A stretch of DNA of 64,000 nucleotides from Gigantopelta aegis (lineage: Eukaryota; Mollusca; Gastropoda; Neomphalida; Peltospiridae), in contig NC_054699.1 of assembly GCF_016097555.1 (NCBI RefSeq), forward strand, positions 8,640,789 through 8,704,788. The letters are read 5' to 3'. The notes below the pieces were generated by a model that did not search any database, was not told the origin of the DNA, and saw nothing but the letters and a program-made list of their open reading frames with translations. Of the stretch, positions 10,511-24,157 are shown one piece after another. Position numbers and translations under genes: made by a program. Position 1 is the first letter of the stretch, and each line of letters starts with the position of its first letter.

Positions 10511-12113
10511 CTACTCAAAAGAATTCAAGGGTCAGACGATATTTTCGACATTATTTTCTGAATGTCAATTATATTAGCTAGACCATAATGTCACGCATGG
10601 TATTGTTCCATTTTGACGAAAGTGGGTCTAAGCAACCCATAAATGAATTAAAATCCACTGTCATTGACACTGTCGACTAGTTCTAATGGCGAAAACATGC
10701 TTACATTTTCACATAAATTTGGGCGAAAGCGAAAGGTCTGCTAAGTGCCAATAACTTGCTTTTTCACAAAGCGCTTCATTTGCACGCTTTGCACGTGTAT
10801 TCCATGTTCCCAATGCTGAATTTCCGTATAATTGGAGCTTGCGTTCCTGTACGGTGCACACTCCAAATTCGACAATGGTACGACTTCAACTGACTATCGA
10901 AGATCGAGGAAGGGCTATTGCTTGGCTTCAGGATGGCAATACGCAAAGAAATGTTGCTCTGAGACTTGGTGTCAATCAGAGTGTCGTTGGCCGACTGTGG
11001 CAACGGTACCAAGCAACGAATTCTGTTCGAAATCGTCCACGTTCGGGAAGACCCCTAAGCACTACAAATAGAGAGGACCGCTACATCACCAATATGGCTC
11101 TACGTCAACGCACAACCACTGCACGCCGATTACGTGACAATCTGCGGACTGCGACTGGAACTCGAGTGTCTGATCAAACCATACGCAATCGTCTGAGAGC
11201 CAATAATCTACGCTGCCGTCGCCAGGCTGTTCGACCACCACTCCTACCACGTCACAGAACGGCCAGACGTCACTGGTGCACGCTTCATCTGCGGTGGCAA
11301 CGTATTCAGTGGGGTCGAGTGATGTTCACTGATGAGTCCAGGTTTAGTCTCCAGTTCAACGACGGTCTGGTTCGTGTCTACAGACGTCCTGGGGAGCGCT
11401 TCGCTGATGTTAACGTTAGACAACGTCATCGGTTCGGTGGTGGCAGCGTCATGGTGTGGGGCGGCATCTCTATCCACCACAGGACCCCCCTCTATGTGGT
11501 GGATGGCAATCTGAATGGAATCCGCTATCTGAATGAGATTATCCGGCCGTTGGTTCTCCCAGGCCTTCAGCAGATTGGCGGCGGGGCAGTTCTGCAGGAT
11601 GACAATGCCAGACCCCACCGCGCCAGGGTGGTAACGGACTTTCTCAGACAACAAGGTATCGCCAGGATGGATTGGCCAGCATACTCGCCTGACTTGGCCC
11701 CAATAGAGCACGCCTGGGACGAATTAGGCAGGAGAGTTCGGGATAACCATGCCCCTCCGGCCAACCTTCATGATCTGGGTCAACTTCTTATGGCAGAGTG
11801 GCAGGCCATTCCCCAAGAGTTCTTCAGACGTCTGATCAACAGCATGAGGCAACGATGTGTCGAGTGTATTCGCGCCAGGGGTGGATTCACACACTATTAA
11901 ACGAATGTTCTAATGTGTAAAATCCATGTTTGACAACCTTCAACTTTAACAGCATGTCATGTGACTTTCTTGTATACAGTGACGTTTATTTGTGTGTTTT
12001 TTTGTAAATATGGAACAATAAATAAAAAAATTGGTGTAGTTTACATCATCAATCTAATACACTCTGAAACTTATTTGGTTATAAATTTTTGACCCTTAAA
12101 TTCTTTTGAGTAG
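10511..12113 (+). mobile_element. Complete Tc1/mariner element
   Basis: The ends are inverted repeats of about 26 bp: the left end starts CTACTCAAAAGAATTCAAGG and the right end, reversed, CTACTCAAAAGAATTTAAGG, with one mismatch. TA dinucleotides flank both ends (10509-10510 and 12114-12115), although both lie in TA runs. The element is about 1.6 kb and contains one intact transposase frame. The 5' non-coding part is about 360 bp and the 3' part about 210 bp. Confidence 0.93.
10875..11900 (+). CDS. Tc1-family DD34E transposase, intact
   Basis: 341 codons from ATG 10875 to a TAA at 11898-11900. I chose this ATG because the frame before it has only rarer starts and because MVRLQLTIEDRGRAIAWLQ is the usual Tc1 start. 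The N-terminus carries a helix-turn-helix (NVALRLGVNQSVVGRLWQRY), then the linker RPRSGRP and a second HTH region. The catalytic core has MFTDESRF (first Asp), GGGSVMVWGGIS, LQDDNARPHRA (second Asp) and PIEHAWDELGRR (Glu). Thirty-four residues separate the second Asp and the Glu, so it is DD34E. The length matches active Tc1 transposases (about 340). It would cut and paste the element at TA sites. There is no stop or frameshift. Its GC content is clearly higher than the surrounding DNA, which fits a recent arrival. Confidence 0.95.
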   Translation: MVRLQLTIEDRGRAIAWLQDGNTQRNVALRLGVNQSVVGRLWQRYQATNSVRNRPRSGRPLSTTNREDRYITNMALRQRTTTARRLRDNLRTATGTRVSDQTIRNRLRANNLRCRRQAVRPPLLPRHRTARRHWCTLHLRWQRIQWGRVMFTDESRFSLQFNDGLVRVYRRPGERFADVNVRQRHRFGGGSVMVWGGISIHHRTPLYVVDGNLNGIRYLNEIIRPLVLPGLQQIGGGAVLQDDNARPHRARVVTDFLRQQGIARMDWPAYSPDLAPIEHAWDELGRRVRDNHAPPANLHDLGQLLMAEWQAIPQEFFRRLINSMRQRCVECIRARGGFTHY

Positions 12114-12115
12114 TA

Positions 12116-12201
12116 TATATATATTTTTTTTTTTAATAGGTTTTTGGGTGGGTTTTTTTTTTTTTCGTTATTTTAAAAACATTTATATACTTATTTATTT
12201 A

Positions 12202-12244
<43 letters not shown>

Positions 12245-12742
12245 TCTTCTTGTCTTAAATATTTAGCCTGATTCAAATCATAAAATTATGCGGTGACGGT
12301 AAAGCTAATTTACATGTATTTAGATAACCAGCTTAGACAATATCATCATAGTCTGAACATCACGCACCATCATTATAACACAACATTACCATTAGTAGTG
12401 TTTACTTTGTTATACTATATTTGAACACACAAAAAAATGCATTTATATTTGATTTATTGATATTTATTTACTTATTTATTTATTTATTATAATTTGTCGA
12501 TACGTTGTTAAATATTTTGATCTTTCTTTTATTATTCATTTATTCATTCAGTCTTTCAGTCATTCGTTTATTTTGTTATTTTATTTAATCCAAATTCTAG
12601 TTATTTATCTAAGTGCACATTTAGATTTTTTTTTTTTAATTCTGTTTGCTTTAATACTGTATAATTTACTTGTTACTGCTGGTAATAGTGCTGTGGTAGT
12701 TGAGGTAGAAATAGTACTGGTGTTACTATGTGTTTATTTTTA

Positions 12743-12779
<37 letters not shown>

Positions 12780-13695
12780 GATAGTGATGGTAGTAGTGAA
12801 AGTAGAGGTATTATTTACTATGCAGGATATCTTACTGCTTGCAGAAGTACTTCTGATTCCGGTGGCGATGCTGACTTAGAACGTAGTATGACAGCGGTAT
12901 ATAGTACTAATTACAAATTGAAAAGAACTATTATTATTATAACAGTTATTGCTAATTATAACGAATATTGCTTGTATCGTTGGTGTTTACTATTGGTACT
13001 AGTATTGCTGTCATCGTCGTTTTCATTGGCATCATCGTCATCATCACTGTCAGTGGTGCTTCTGGCGACACTATTGTATGTAATATGATTACCATTATCA
13101 TATCTCTGTAAAAATAACGTCGCACATAAATATATATCAGTATAGATGTTCACGAAAGCAGTCAATACCACGCTTTAAAACCAGCAGTTGGTGGAGTGGA
13201 ACGCTTATAGTGTTCACTCCAGCTTATGGTACTCACCTCGTCAAACTGTGGCTTGCTCGCTTATATGGGTTCGCAATTTATAGCACTTACCTTGTTTGAC
13301 GGTCGCAGTATAAGCTTTCTTTAAACAAAAATGTTAATTTTTAGTAGTTTAAAGTGCCCTATAACACACATCCAAAACAGCTCACATCAAACTGAGTATA
13401 CAGAGTTTAATCTATAACGAGCTCTTTTTCTAAACTAATCACTTATTTTTAAAACCAGCCTACGGTCAACACAGTCCGCCTTGAATAGAGACACCCTATA
13501 TTTCGTTTCTCAAACGTCTGTCTGTACTTTCTCTATATAATGTACTGTACATTTTGTATATTCTCTCTTTCAAGCACACATTTCCAAACTGGCCTAATAG
13601 GTATCGGTAGTTATATTATAACATACATGTATATAAAGAATAAAATACCATATTTAAGACTGTACACATGGCTAGTTTACAAATAATGACAAATA
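12116..13695. other. Low-complexity AT-rich region without genes
   Basis: Holds (ATT)n at about 12205-12245 and 12740-12782, T runs, and a (GAT/GAC)-rich minus strand at 12980-13060. That last tract gives spurious Asp-rich frames. The frame at 12573-13088 is driven by these repeats and is not supported as a gene. Confidence 0.7.
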
Positions 13696-16600
13696 ATGAC
13701 AGTTAATTGCCAGGGATTGGGAAATCCTGAAAAAAGGAGAGATGTACTTAATTACTTAAAACATTGAATATTGAGTACAAATTACATAATATAAAAATTA
13801 ATACTTTGGGTAATTACTTGTTATTAGATTTAACCATAGAGGGGGAAAGAATTACCCTTGCCAACATTTATGGTCCTAATAAGGAGAATCCGCAAAAAAT
13901 ATATTTTATGTGGTGATTTTAATTTTGTACTTAATAAAAGTTTAGATACAAATAATTATACACATATCAATAACCCTAAAGCTAGAGACAAACTACTAGA
14001 AAACTTTAAAAAATATAGTTTTAAAGATCCATTCCGAGAACTCTATCCCCAGTTAAAAAAATATACCTGGGTGAAAAAAAATCCAGTAAAACAAGCTCGA
14101 CTGGACCTTTTTCTTCTTTCAGACAATCTAATGCAATTTGTTAAAAAAGTTAAAATAGACAGCTCATATAGATCTGACCACTCCGGGGTCGTTTTACATT
14201 TAAAACTACAGCACTTTATAACCGGTAAGGGATTATGGAAGTTTAACAATTCCTTACGTAAAGATAAAACATATGTACAAACCATTCAGGAAACCATTAC
14301 AAATATTAAATGTCAATACGCAATCCATATTATGTGATAGAAAATATCAACAATATCTTAAATGAAGAAATTCAGTTTACAATTAACGATCAACTGGTTT
14401 TGGAAGTTTTACTAATGGAAATAAGAGGGAGAACCATTTCATACTCAGCATTCAAAAAGAAAACAGGAGATGTTAAAGAGAAACAATTAATCGAGGAAAT
14501 ACAAGTATTAGAAGAAGATGAATGTACAGTTAATTCCGATTTGTTAGAAGAAGAAAAAAACGAGTTAATAGAAATTAAACGAAATAAATTAAAAGGGCAT
14601 TTTATTAGATCTAGAGCAAAGTGGGTCGAAGAAGGAGAAAAGCCGACAAAATATTTTTGTAATATGGAATCACGCAACTTTCATAATAAACTAATTTCTA
14701 GATTAGAACTTGAAGATGGTAGTATAATAACAGACCAAAAACAAATTCTAGAAAAAACGAAAGTATTTTATCAAAAACTCTTCTCCAAAACAAATCAAGC
14801 AAATAACGAAAACATACAGTATATCTACAACATTGAGGCTAATAAGTTAACAGATACAGAGGCACAGGAATTACAAGGAGAAATAACATATTCAGAAGCA
14901 TTAACGTTCCTTAAAACTATGAAAAACGATAAAAGCCCAGGGTCTGATGGATTTTCTGCGGAGTTTTTAAAAATGTTTTGGAAGGATCTCGGGCATTTTT
15001 TTGTTAGATCCATTAATTACAGCTACAATATAAATGAAATGTCCAACACACAAAAATTAGGGATTATTACATGCATACCAAAACCTAATAAACCTAAACA
15101 CTTTTTAAAAAAACACTGGCGACCAATTACACTATTAAATTGTATATACAAAATTGCCTCTGGCTGCATTGCTAACAGAATTAAAAAAGTGCTAGATAAA
15201 ATAATTTCAAAATATCAAACTGGGTTCATTACAGGTCGATTTTTAGCTGAAAATATAAGATTAATATACGATACAGTGCAATATACAGAAGTTAATAAAA
15301 TTCCAGGCTTATTGTTCCTGGAAGATTTTGAAAAGGCTTTTGACTCTGTCTCTTGGTCATTCGTTGAACAAGCACTTGAGTTTTTCAATTTTAAAATGTC
15401 AATTAAATCATGGATTAAAACATTTTTCAATAACTCAGAATCAAGGATTTTACAAAATGGATTTCTGTCTGAAAGTTTTAAACTAGAAAGAGGTTGTAGA
15501 CAAGGCGATCCACTTTCCCCCTAAATTTTCATAATTTGCGCCGAAATACTAGCTATATTAATAAGAAATTCAAAGGATATCAAAGGTATAACTGTAAACG
15601 GGCAAGGATATTTAATATCGCAGTACGCAGATGACACCTCCTTCATTTTAGATGGAACCCACAAATCCCTGGATAGCACTCTAAAAATATTAGACCTGTA
15701 TGCCAACGTATCTGGATTAAACATAAACTACTCGAAATCAAAAATCATCTGGATAGGCAGTAAAACATATTCAAAAGATGTTTTTCATCATCCAAAATGG
15801 AAGTTAGAATGGGGTGCAGAAACCTTTTCCTTACTAGGAGTATATTTTTCAGTTAATATTGAAGAAATGATTAAAACTAACTTTGAACCGAAGTTAATGG
15901 AGATGAAAAGACTGTTAAAACAATGGTCCACTAGAAAATTAACTCCACTGGGCCGCGTCGTTGTTATCAAGACAGTTATAATTTCAAAAATAACACATTT
16001 ATTAATTGCATTACCAAATGTACCAGATCAAGTAACAAAACAAATAACTAAAATGTTTTTTAATTTTATTTGGCAAAACAAACCAGAAAAAGTCAAAAGA
16101 GAAGTACTAATGCAAGACTATGTAAATGGAGGCATCAAAATGCTAAACATTAGACATTTTACAACTGCGTTAAAAGCTACTTGGTTAAGAAGACTTCTAA
16201 TATCAAACTCGAAATGGACACATCTTTTCCAAGCTGTAACAGGTTTAACGACAGCAAATATGATTAAATATGGAGATTATTATATTCAGCTAAAAATAAC
16301 AACAATTAAAAATAATTTTTGGAAAGATGTGTTACAAAGCTGGCTTACCATTCAACAGAAAGAAACGCCTGATAATAATGAAGATGTAATGAGCCTAAAC
16401 ATTTGGTACAATAGCAAAATTAAAAAAACAACCGGCAAACCTTTTATTTATATGAAGTATTTGCAAAAAGGCATAATATTTATTCAAGATCTAATAGACG
16501 AAAATGGGACATTAATGAATTACAATACTTTCATAACAAAATATCAAGTACAATCCAATTTTTTAGAATATGCTTCTTTAATCAGAGCCATTAAATTATA

Positions 16601-17304
16601 TATTTGTAAAACAACAAAATCAAACAACCAAAGTTTTAACACTGTTTGCAACCCGATTCTTCCGTTTAAAATAAAACTATTTTTAAAAGATACAAACCTA
16701 AGTAAGCAAATATACGCAATATTAAATCGCACTACAATAGTTCCTACATCCCAAACAAGATATTCAGTATTGCGGTTTGACTTCACTTCACAAGTATGGG
16801 GGAAAGTATTATGCTCTTCCATTCAAAACTATTAAAGACCCATCTTTATTATGGTTTCAATATAACATTTTACACAGGATAACAGCTGTATATATATTTC
16901 TAAATAAAATAAAATATGTTGATTCTAATATTTGCGATATTTGCCATCTTATGCCAGAAACACTGGAACACTTATTTTATGAGTGCTCAAAAGTTACTGT
17001 CCTATGGAAAGCAGTAGAAGAATGGGCATTAAAAAAAGGTGAACAATTTCAGTTGGATAAAAACATGCTTTTATTTGGTATCATAACAAGAAAGCATTGT
17101 TTTATTAATTGGTTCATTATTAATATTAAGTATTATATATATAGAACGAAATTACAAAAGATCAGATTAAATAAAAACGCAATGCTAAGATTCATTATTG
17201 ATAAAATACAGATTGAAAAATACATATTTTATAAAAATTGCCTGTATAAAGACTTTGATGATCAGTGGGAACCTTGGCAGCAGTTCCTCAAACAAATTGT
17301 ATAA
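13696..17304 (+). pseudogene. LINE ORF2 (endonuclease-reverse transcriptase), L1/Tx1-like, broken
   Basis: The 5' end at 13696 reads MTVNCQGLGNPEKRRDVL, a typical APE endonuclease start. Part of the endonuclease is then deleted and the frame changes. Endonuclease motifs that remain are LANIYGPN, CGDFN, RLDLFLLSDNL and YRSDHSGV. The frame shifts again near 14305-14335. Reverse transcriptase follows: WRPITLLNCIYKI, FLEDFEKAFDSVSW and GCRQGDPLSP. A nonsense TAA at 15522-15524 replaces the Tyr usually found there, and then the same frame continues with IFIICAEIL and YADDT (15624-15638). Another frameshift lies near 16795-16805, within 'tatgggggaaag'. The C-terminal part has a CDIC...H...C zinc-knuckle-like motif at about 16930-16990. 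At least three frameshifts and one stop make it inactive. FEKAFDS suggests the L1/Tx1 lineage. Confidence 0.9.
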
Positions 17305-18217
<913 letters not shown>

Positions 18218-18517
18218 AAAAGTTTGTTTTGTTTAACGACACCACTAGAGCAAATTGATTGTGTATTAATTGGATGTCAAACATGTGGTCATTTTGACAG
18301 TCATAGAGATGAAACCCGCTACAGTTGTTAACAAGTAGCAAGGGCCCTTTTATGTGCAGTATCCCACAGACAGGATAGCACATACCACGGCCTTTGATAT
18401 ACCAGTCGCGGTGCACTGGCTGGAAGGAGAAATAGCCCAATGGGCCCACTGACGGGGATCGATCCTAAGCCGACCGCATATCAAGCGAGCGCTTTACCAC
18501 TGCGCTACGCCCCCCCT
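18218..18517 (-). mobile_element. tRNA-derived SINE
   Basis: Minus-strand copy from the tail ('gttttgtttaacgacaccac') to the head ('gcgctttaccactgcgctac'). It shows box A GTAGCGCAGTGGTAAAGCG and box B GGATCGATCCC. Confidence 0.9.
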
Positions 18518-18696
18518 CCCCACCCCCAACAAAGCCTTTAAGTTCGATGACTAAAATAAATAAATAGATAAATAAGATAATAATTAAAAATAATTAAAAA
18601 TAATAATAATTAATAATAATGAGTTAAAATAAATAAATAAATAAATATAAACTAAACACCATTTCGTGACTTATTTTCTTTGCTCTTCTTTCTGAA

Positions 18697-18897
18697 CGCG
18701 ACGATATAGTGATATACCAAAGGCCTATCTTGTCTGTAGGATGGCGCATATAAAATAGTCCTTGCTACCAATAGAACATTGTAGCGGGTTTCCTCTCTAA
18801 GACTATTTGTCAAAATTAACAAATGTTTGATATCCAATAGCAGATGGTTAATAAATCAATGAGCTCTAGTGCTGTTGTTAAACAAAAAAACTACTTT
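18697..18897 (+). mobile_element. SINE, 5'-truncated
   Basis: Plus-strand copy lacking the tRNA head. It starts near 'gatataccaaaggcctatc' and runs through the 'gttgttaaacaaaaaaac' tail. The spacer before it (18518-18696) is (AAT)n and (AAAT)n rich. Confidence 0.8.
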
Positions 18898-18929
18898 AAC
18901 TGTCAGGTCAAATGTCTCGTAAACCCTCT

Positions 18930-19022
18930 ACTATATGTCAGAGTTACCAAATTTTTGACATCCAATAGTTGATGATTAATTAATCAATGTGCTCTTGTGG
19001 TGTCGTTAAACAAAATAAACTT
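18930..19022 (+). mobile_element. SINE tail fragment
   Basis: Only the last ~90 bases of a SINE are present ('ttgacatccaatagttgatg' to 'gtcgttaaacaaaataaac'). Confidence 0.75.
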
Positions 19023-19058
19023 TTTCGTTTCTCTTATTGCACGTGTTGCACTTGGTAG

Positions 19059-19414
19059 CCAAATTTGTGTAGGGGCGGGACGTAGCCCAGTGGTAAAGCG
19101 TTCGCTTCATGCGCGGTCGGTCTAGGATCGATCCCCGTCGGTGGGCCCATTTGGCTATTTCTCGTTCCAGCCAGTGCTCCACAACTGGTGTAACGAAGGC
19201 CATGGTATGTATTATCCTGTCTATGTTACGGTGCATATAAAAGATCACTTGCTGCTAATCGAAAACTTTAGCCCATGAAGTGGCGACAGCGGATTTCCTC
19301 GCTCAATACCTGTGTGGTCCTTAACCATATGTCCGACGCCATATAACCGTAAATAAAATGTGTTGAGTGCGTCGTTAAATAAAATATTTCCTTCCTTCTT
19401 CTTCCAAATTTGTG
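19059..19414 (+). mobile_element. tRNA-derived SINE (type 2 tail) with 11-bp target duplication
   Basis: The SINE body is 19070-19403, flanked by CCAAATTTGTG at 19059-19069 and 19404-19414. Box A is GTAGCCCAGTGGTAAAGCG and box B GGATCGATCCC. The tail is 'gccatataaccgtaaataaa' ending in (CTTC)n. It is complete and little diverged, hence young. Confidence 0.95.
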
Positions 19415-19639
19415 CTGTCCAAGCGGCCACGAGTATACCCAGTAATGAAGCATACTGAAGGACAGGAAACACGCTTCATTTCAGAATAATAAGGTAATGG
19501 TTTAGTTTTTAGCTTAGAGATAGTGTCTTCTTCTAGTGTCTATAATTTTAAATACCGCGGTCAATACAGCAACGCTTGCCATTGGTGACATATGTGTCAC
19601 GGAACTTATTGTCATAAGCTATGCACGTGGAAAATGTGT

Positions 19640-19713
19640 TCTGTTTAACACCCGATAGCCGATGATTAATTAATCAATGTGCTCTAGTGATGTCGTTAAA
19701 CAAAACAAACTTC
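19640..19713 (+). mobile_element. SINE tail fragment
   Basis: About 74 bases of plus-strand tail ('cgatagccgatgattaatta' to 'gtcgttaaacaaaacaaac'). A (GT)n/(GTGC)n microsatellite follows at 19766-19845. Confidence 0.75.
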
Positions 19714-20155
19714 GTTTTTATGTTGATTGATTCGTCCTCTGTGAAATTGTATAAAATCGGAAGCGGGTGTGCGTGCGTTCGTTCGTGCGTGCGTGCGTGC
19801 GTGCGTGTGTGTGTGTGTGTGTGTGTGAGTGTGAGAATGTGTGTTTGTGTAGAGCGGGATGAGGGGGAAACTCCCCACCCAACTCAGAAGCTAAAGGGGC
19901 CTGGGTATACCCACCCCACCCCATCCCCAGTTGAAAGGCGATATAAAATTATGTGAATTTGAACGATTGTTTTTACCCTGACATGAAGCTTACAATTCTG
20001 AATGTTATTAGTTAGACTACAGTTGATTATAAACATTCTAAATTATGCTTAGACAAAAATAGCAATAACGACCATGCGTTATTAAAACATGGCTTCCAAA
20101 GACGGCAAAATGTCAGTGATCTAGTTTACTAGGACATGCACATAGCCCCTCTCTA

Positions 20156-20156
20156 C

Positions 20157-20196
<40 letters not shown>
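20156..20196. repeat. C homopolymer, about 40 bp
   Basis: A nearly uninterrupted C run. Such runs also occur at 17751, 25886, 33138, 36590 and 54983; all are hard to sequence exactly. Confidence 0.95.
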
Positions 20197-20290
20197 ACCC
20201 CATCCACGTTCTCGCGCTGAGGCTGTTCGCATTGGTGTACACGGAAAATGTACATAGCTACAATGGTCTGTTTAGTTCACCTCTCCACCA

Positions 20291-20650
20291 CAGATCTCGG
20301 TGGCGTCATGGTTAGGCCATCGGTCAACAGGCTAGTAGGTACTGGGTTCGGATCCCAGTCGAGTGAGTGCCCCGCAAGGCTCAATGGGTAGGTGTAAACC
20401 ACTACACCGATCAGTGATCCATAACTGGTTCAACAAAGGCCACGGGTGCTATCCTGCCTGTGGGAAGCGCAAATAAAAGATCCCTTGCTGCCTGTCGTAA
20501 AAGAGTAGCCTATGTGGCGACAGCGGGTTTCCTCTAAAAAACAGTGTCAGAATGACCATATGTTTGACGTCCAATAGCCGATGATAAGATTAAAAATCAA
20601 CGTGCTCTAGTGGCGTCGTTAAATAAAACAAACTTTACTTTACTTTACTT
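20291..20650 (+). mobile_element. tRNA-derived SINE, second head type (type 3)
   Basis: The head reads 'ctcggtggcgtcatggttag ... actgggttcggatcccagtc'. The T-arm stem CTGGG/CCCAG is perfect and box B is GGTTCGGATCC. This head is unrelated to the 'GTAGCCCAGTGG' head, but the central part ('aaaagatcccttgctgcctg') and tail are shared. A full copy lies at 44670-45064. Confidence 0.88.
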
Positions 20651-22664
20651 CTTATGTAAGTGCGTAATTGGAATGGTTAACCGACAAACATGCTACATAC
20701 GAGTACTTAACTCGAAGAGCGTTCGTCATCTGTTACCGTGGTACATATATTAACACAAATTGAGCGCTTTGAAGAAAACTCTTTGTAATAAATAAACTTA
20801 CTGTTAACAATTATGATATTTAACATCCCTGCTGTATTCCATGAAAAATATCTAGTATGATCATTTGGTTTTAACAGAAGCAGATGTTCTGTGTTAATGG
20901 AAGGGAAATGGAATGCTCCTTTGATGTAATGCACAAAACTGTAATAAAATGTAATTGTCACTTATTTCAATGTTACTTCTAAAGTCAAAACTTGAGCATA
21001 AAGTTCTAAAATAATTGCTCCAGACGCCTAAAGAAAATTGCAGTGCTTCAGGCACTAGTAAGATAGCCTTGAACGAAATGTGAGAATGAAGTGGTCAACA
21101 ACAGTCATGTTGACCACCAAACTGCACAGTATAGAGAAAAAATTAAAGTACAATATGGAGGGAAATCCCAATTAAGTCATGTGACCTTATAGACGAAAAT
21201 GTAAACATTTTCAGTCGACAAATTGGCTGATTTTCGAAAACATGTTTTTTCAGCATTTATCCAGTAGTTAAATTGGAGTACATGGTAGACATTTAAAATA
21301 ATTATTTGAGCAGTTCAGTTATTTTAGGATAATTTACCCGAAGAATAGTTGGTTAGGCAGGAGCTTGCTTGTACTAATCCATGGCCAGTTGTAATTCCGT
21401 GGGAATTTAATGAACAAAGTTGGCAACATATATCATTTTAAAGCTTAATACAGTAGCATTCTGAAAAGCTTTGGTGCCATTTTTTTCCCAAATATTTTCA
21501 ATGTCATATATCAAGGTCAAGGTCATAGCACAACAAATGCTGTATTTTGCATATATTTTCTATTATTTTCACTGTTTTACTTTATTTTGAGAAATTGTGA
21601 TTGGTGCATATATTGTATTTTAAATAATAAGACTTTAACCACAGTATTACAAATTGCAAAGGTGAAATTTAATTTTATTCAGTTTCAAGGTCATGTTAAA
21701 GCCATGCCCTAAAATGCGCTATATTTTACATGATTGGTTATATGCCCACATCTAGGTTTGATAGTTAATGGTCATAAGAGCAACATATCCAAATATTAGT
21801 AATTTCATTACAGAAATAGCCTGTAGCCTTATATTTGTGATGAAAAGAATCCTGAATTCAAACAGTGTAACTTTGATTTTAGGAATGTCACATCACAACA
21901 CTACTTATTTGAATTAAATTATATATGTCTAAACACGATAACTATCTTTTGATCAGACAAAATAGAACCTGTATTAATTTATAAAATTCTACAAGTTTGA
22001 TAATAAAACAAAATATCATTAAACACATGCTAGATACCTTTTCTACCACCTCATCTCTACAACCGTTTTCCCACAGACACCGTAACGTAAATGCGGATAA
22101 CAGAGCTGAGAGAAACTTTAAGAACAGTGCATCTTTATTCACTCAGCTCAATATTTTAAACTCTTCAAGTCAAAGATAGTCTTCCCCCTACCCCTGAAGT
22201 AATATCAGCATGTGAAGGTAATGATACTAATTCGGGATGAGGGTCCTAGGGACTGACCCCACTTTATATAGCACTGATAATCGTATATTTTTTCAGTTAT
22301 CAGACGAATTTATTTCACAAGGTTATGTTACAGACAGAGCTAGTTATTATTAGAAAGAGTATGTGGTAATCCAAATGGTAATACAAAGCGGTATGCAGTC
22401 AAAACGGAAACAAATATAGAGTAATGCACTTCTGGGGCGGAATAAAAGTGTGTTGGAAAGCAAAAATGAGATCTTCTTTCCACAATCCGTGAAGCACATT
22501 AATCGTACCTATAGATATTAAGTGTACAGTATTTGAAGAAACTTGGGTAGTATCATTAGCCAAAATGATATTCTTAATTGTGTTAATTTTTTTCAAGTTA
22601 TTATCCTGCCTCAAGCTTAAATGAAGGAAATATCAAAAAATATTATTGGTAGTAACTCATCATC
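20651..22664. other. No gene recognised
   Basis: About 2 kb of AT-rich sequence. Short open frames (20707-20961, 21942-22142, 22399-22614) have no domain, splice or repeat support. Confidence 0.5.
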
Positions 22665-23026
22665 TTAAAGGGACATTCCTGAGTTTGCTGCAATGTTTAA
22701 GATGTTATCGACTAACAGAGACTTTTTAACGATTACAATTACATATCAAATATATTTGTCTGCACACAATAGTAGTGGCTATATATTAAACGTGTTTCTG
22801 GTCGTTCTAATATTTGTACCAGGTTAAATTTCATTTTATTTCCTAAAATATATTTTTTTCGTACGTACGAAACTATTTGAAGACAAAATCCATTTTGGGC
22901 TTCTTACAAATATTAAGACGACCAGAAACACATTGAAAATATATTTAATATGTAAGTTTAATCGTAGAAATATTTTATTAGTCGGAAACATCTTACAATG
23001 CAGCAAACTCAGGAATGTCCCTTTAA
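22665..23026. mobile_element. TTAA-flanked fold-back MITE, copy 1
   Basis: The body 22669-23022 is bounded by TTAA on both sides. The terminal inverted repeats read AGGGACATTCCTGAGTTTGC and, reversed, the same with few changes. Pairing continues inward (GTGTTTCTGGTCGT against ACGACCAGAAACAC). A TTAA duplication is the signature of piggyBac-type transposition. No coding capacity. Confidence 0.9.
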
Positions 23027-23043
23027 GGCAAAGATAAATTTTA

Positions 23044-23290
23044 CTTGTAGAAGGACGGAAGGAAATGTTTTATTTAACGATGCACTCAACACATTTTCTT
23101 TACGGTTATATGGCGTCGGGCATATGATTACGGGCCACACAGATAAAAAGAAAGGAAATATTCTGCCGCCATACAGTGGACTACTCCTTTCGATTAGCAG
23201 CAAGGGATCTTTTACATGCACCACTCAACAGACAAGATAGATCATACCACAGCCTTTGTTATACCCACTGTGGAGCACTGGCTGGCATTT
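23044..23290 (-). mobile_element. SINE, head missing (type 2 tail)
   Basis: Minus-strand copy starting with 'ggaaggaaatgttttattta' and ending near 'gtggagcactggctggc'. The tRNA head is absent. Confidence 0.85.
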
Positions 23291-24157
23291 AATGAAAATT
23301 AAGCCTTTTATGGTGTGAGGGTTATGCTACGGTTACGAGAGTCTTCATCACAATCTACATCTACTGGAAAGACAAACTGAAACTGATATTAACACTTTAG
23401 ATACATATGCAAACATTTTAGGACTTGGGGGGGGGGGGGCATATCTAATATTTTATATTTATTTGACCAAGCCTGTGACACCAACCTAATCTGTCTTTTC
23501 ATAAAAACACTACATAGGATATTATGCAAGAAACAACAAAAATAAGACGTTCTGTCAAAGAAATGAAGTCTACAATTTAAAATGCAATAGAATTTTCGAA
23601 ACATTTTAAATGCAGCTGATCTAGATCTTTGTTAAACAAGTGTATAGTTACACACATTAGCAACAGAAGCAGAGAAAGTGTTACACGAAGCCCAATAATG
23701 CTCTTTGTAATGCTTATCTTCTGCAAATCATTACTGTTTTTGTTGTGGGGTTAGGGGTTTTTTTTGGTATAAATTTCAGATTTCCTTAAAATATAATTTG
23801 TCCACTTGGGGATATGCTAAAATGTCAATACAAATTATGGTCTATATATAATTTTAGAATGTTTTCAGTCTTACATCTTAATTGAATTTCGTTAATAAAG
23901 ATGAAAAACAACCAAATCAAATCTAACATCTACCACATGCAACCTTTTAATCAATATTAACACCTTAAATATAAATAATACAACTTCCCAACCTCAAATG
24001 AATAAATCACAAAATGAGATGGGTGTGAAGATGCTAATTTTGAATATAACAGGTAGTGTCTGTGCCGATCCTGATTCTGCATAATGGTTGTCACCCTAAG
24101 TCATGAGAAATGTATCATCAATATCAGTCACGGCAGTATTTAATGTTCTAGTTAATG
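23291..24157. other. No gene recognised
   Basis: AT-rich spacer with a G run at about 23428-23439. The antisense frame 23389-23604 is not supported. Confidence 0.5.

Noticed and set aside
11244..11711. 155-codon minus-strand frame
   Set aside because: Antisense shadow of the intact Tc1 transposase.
12573..13088. 171-codon frame with Ile and Ser/Leu runs
   Set aside because: Driven by (ATT)n and (GAT/GAC)n repeats.
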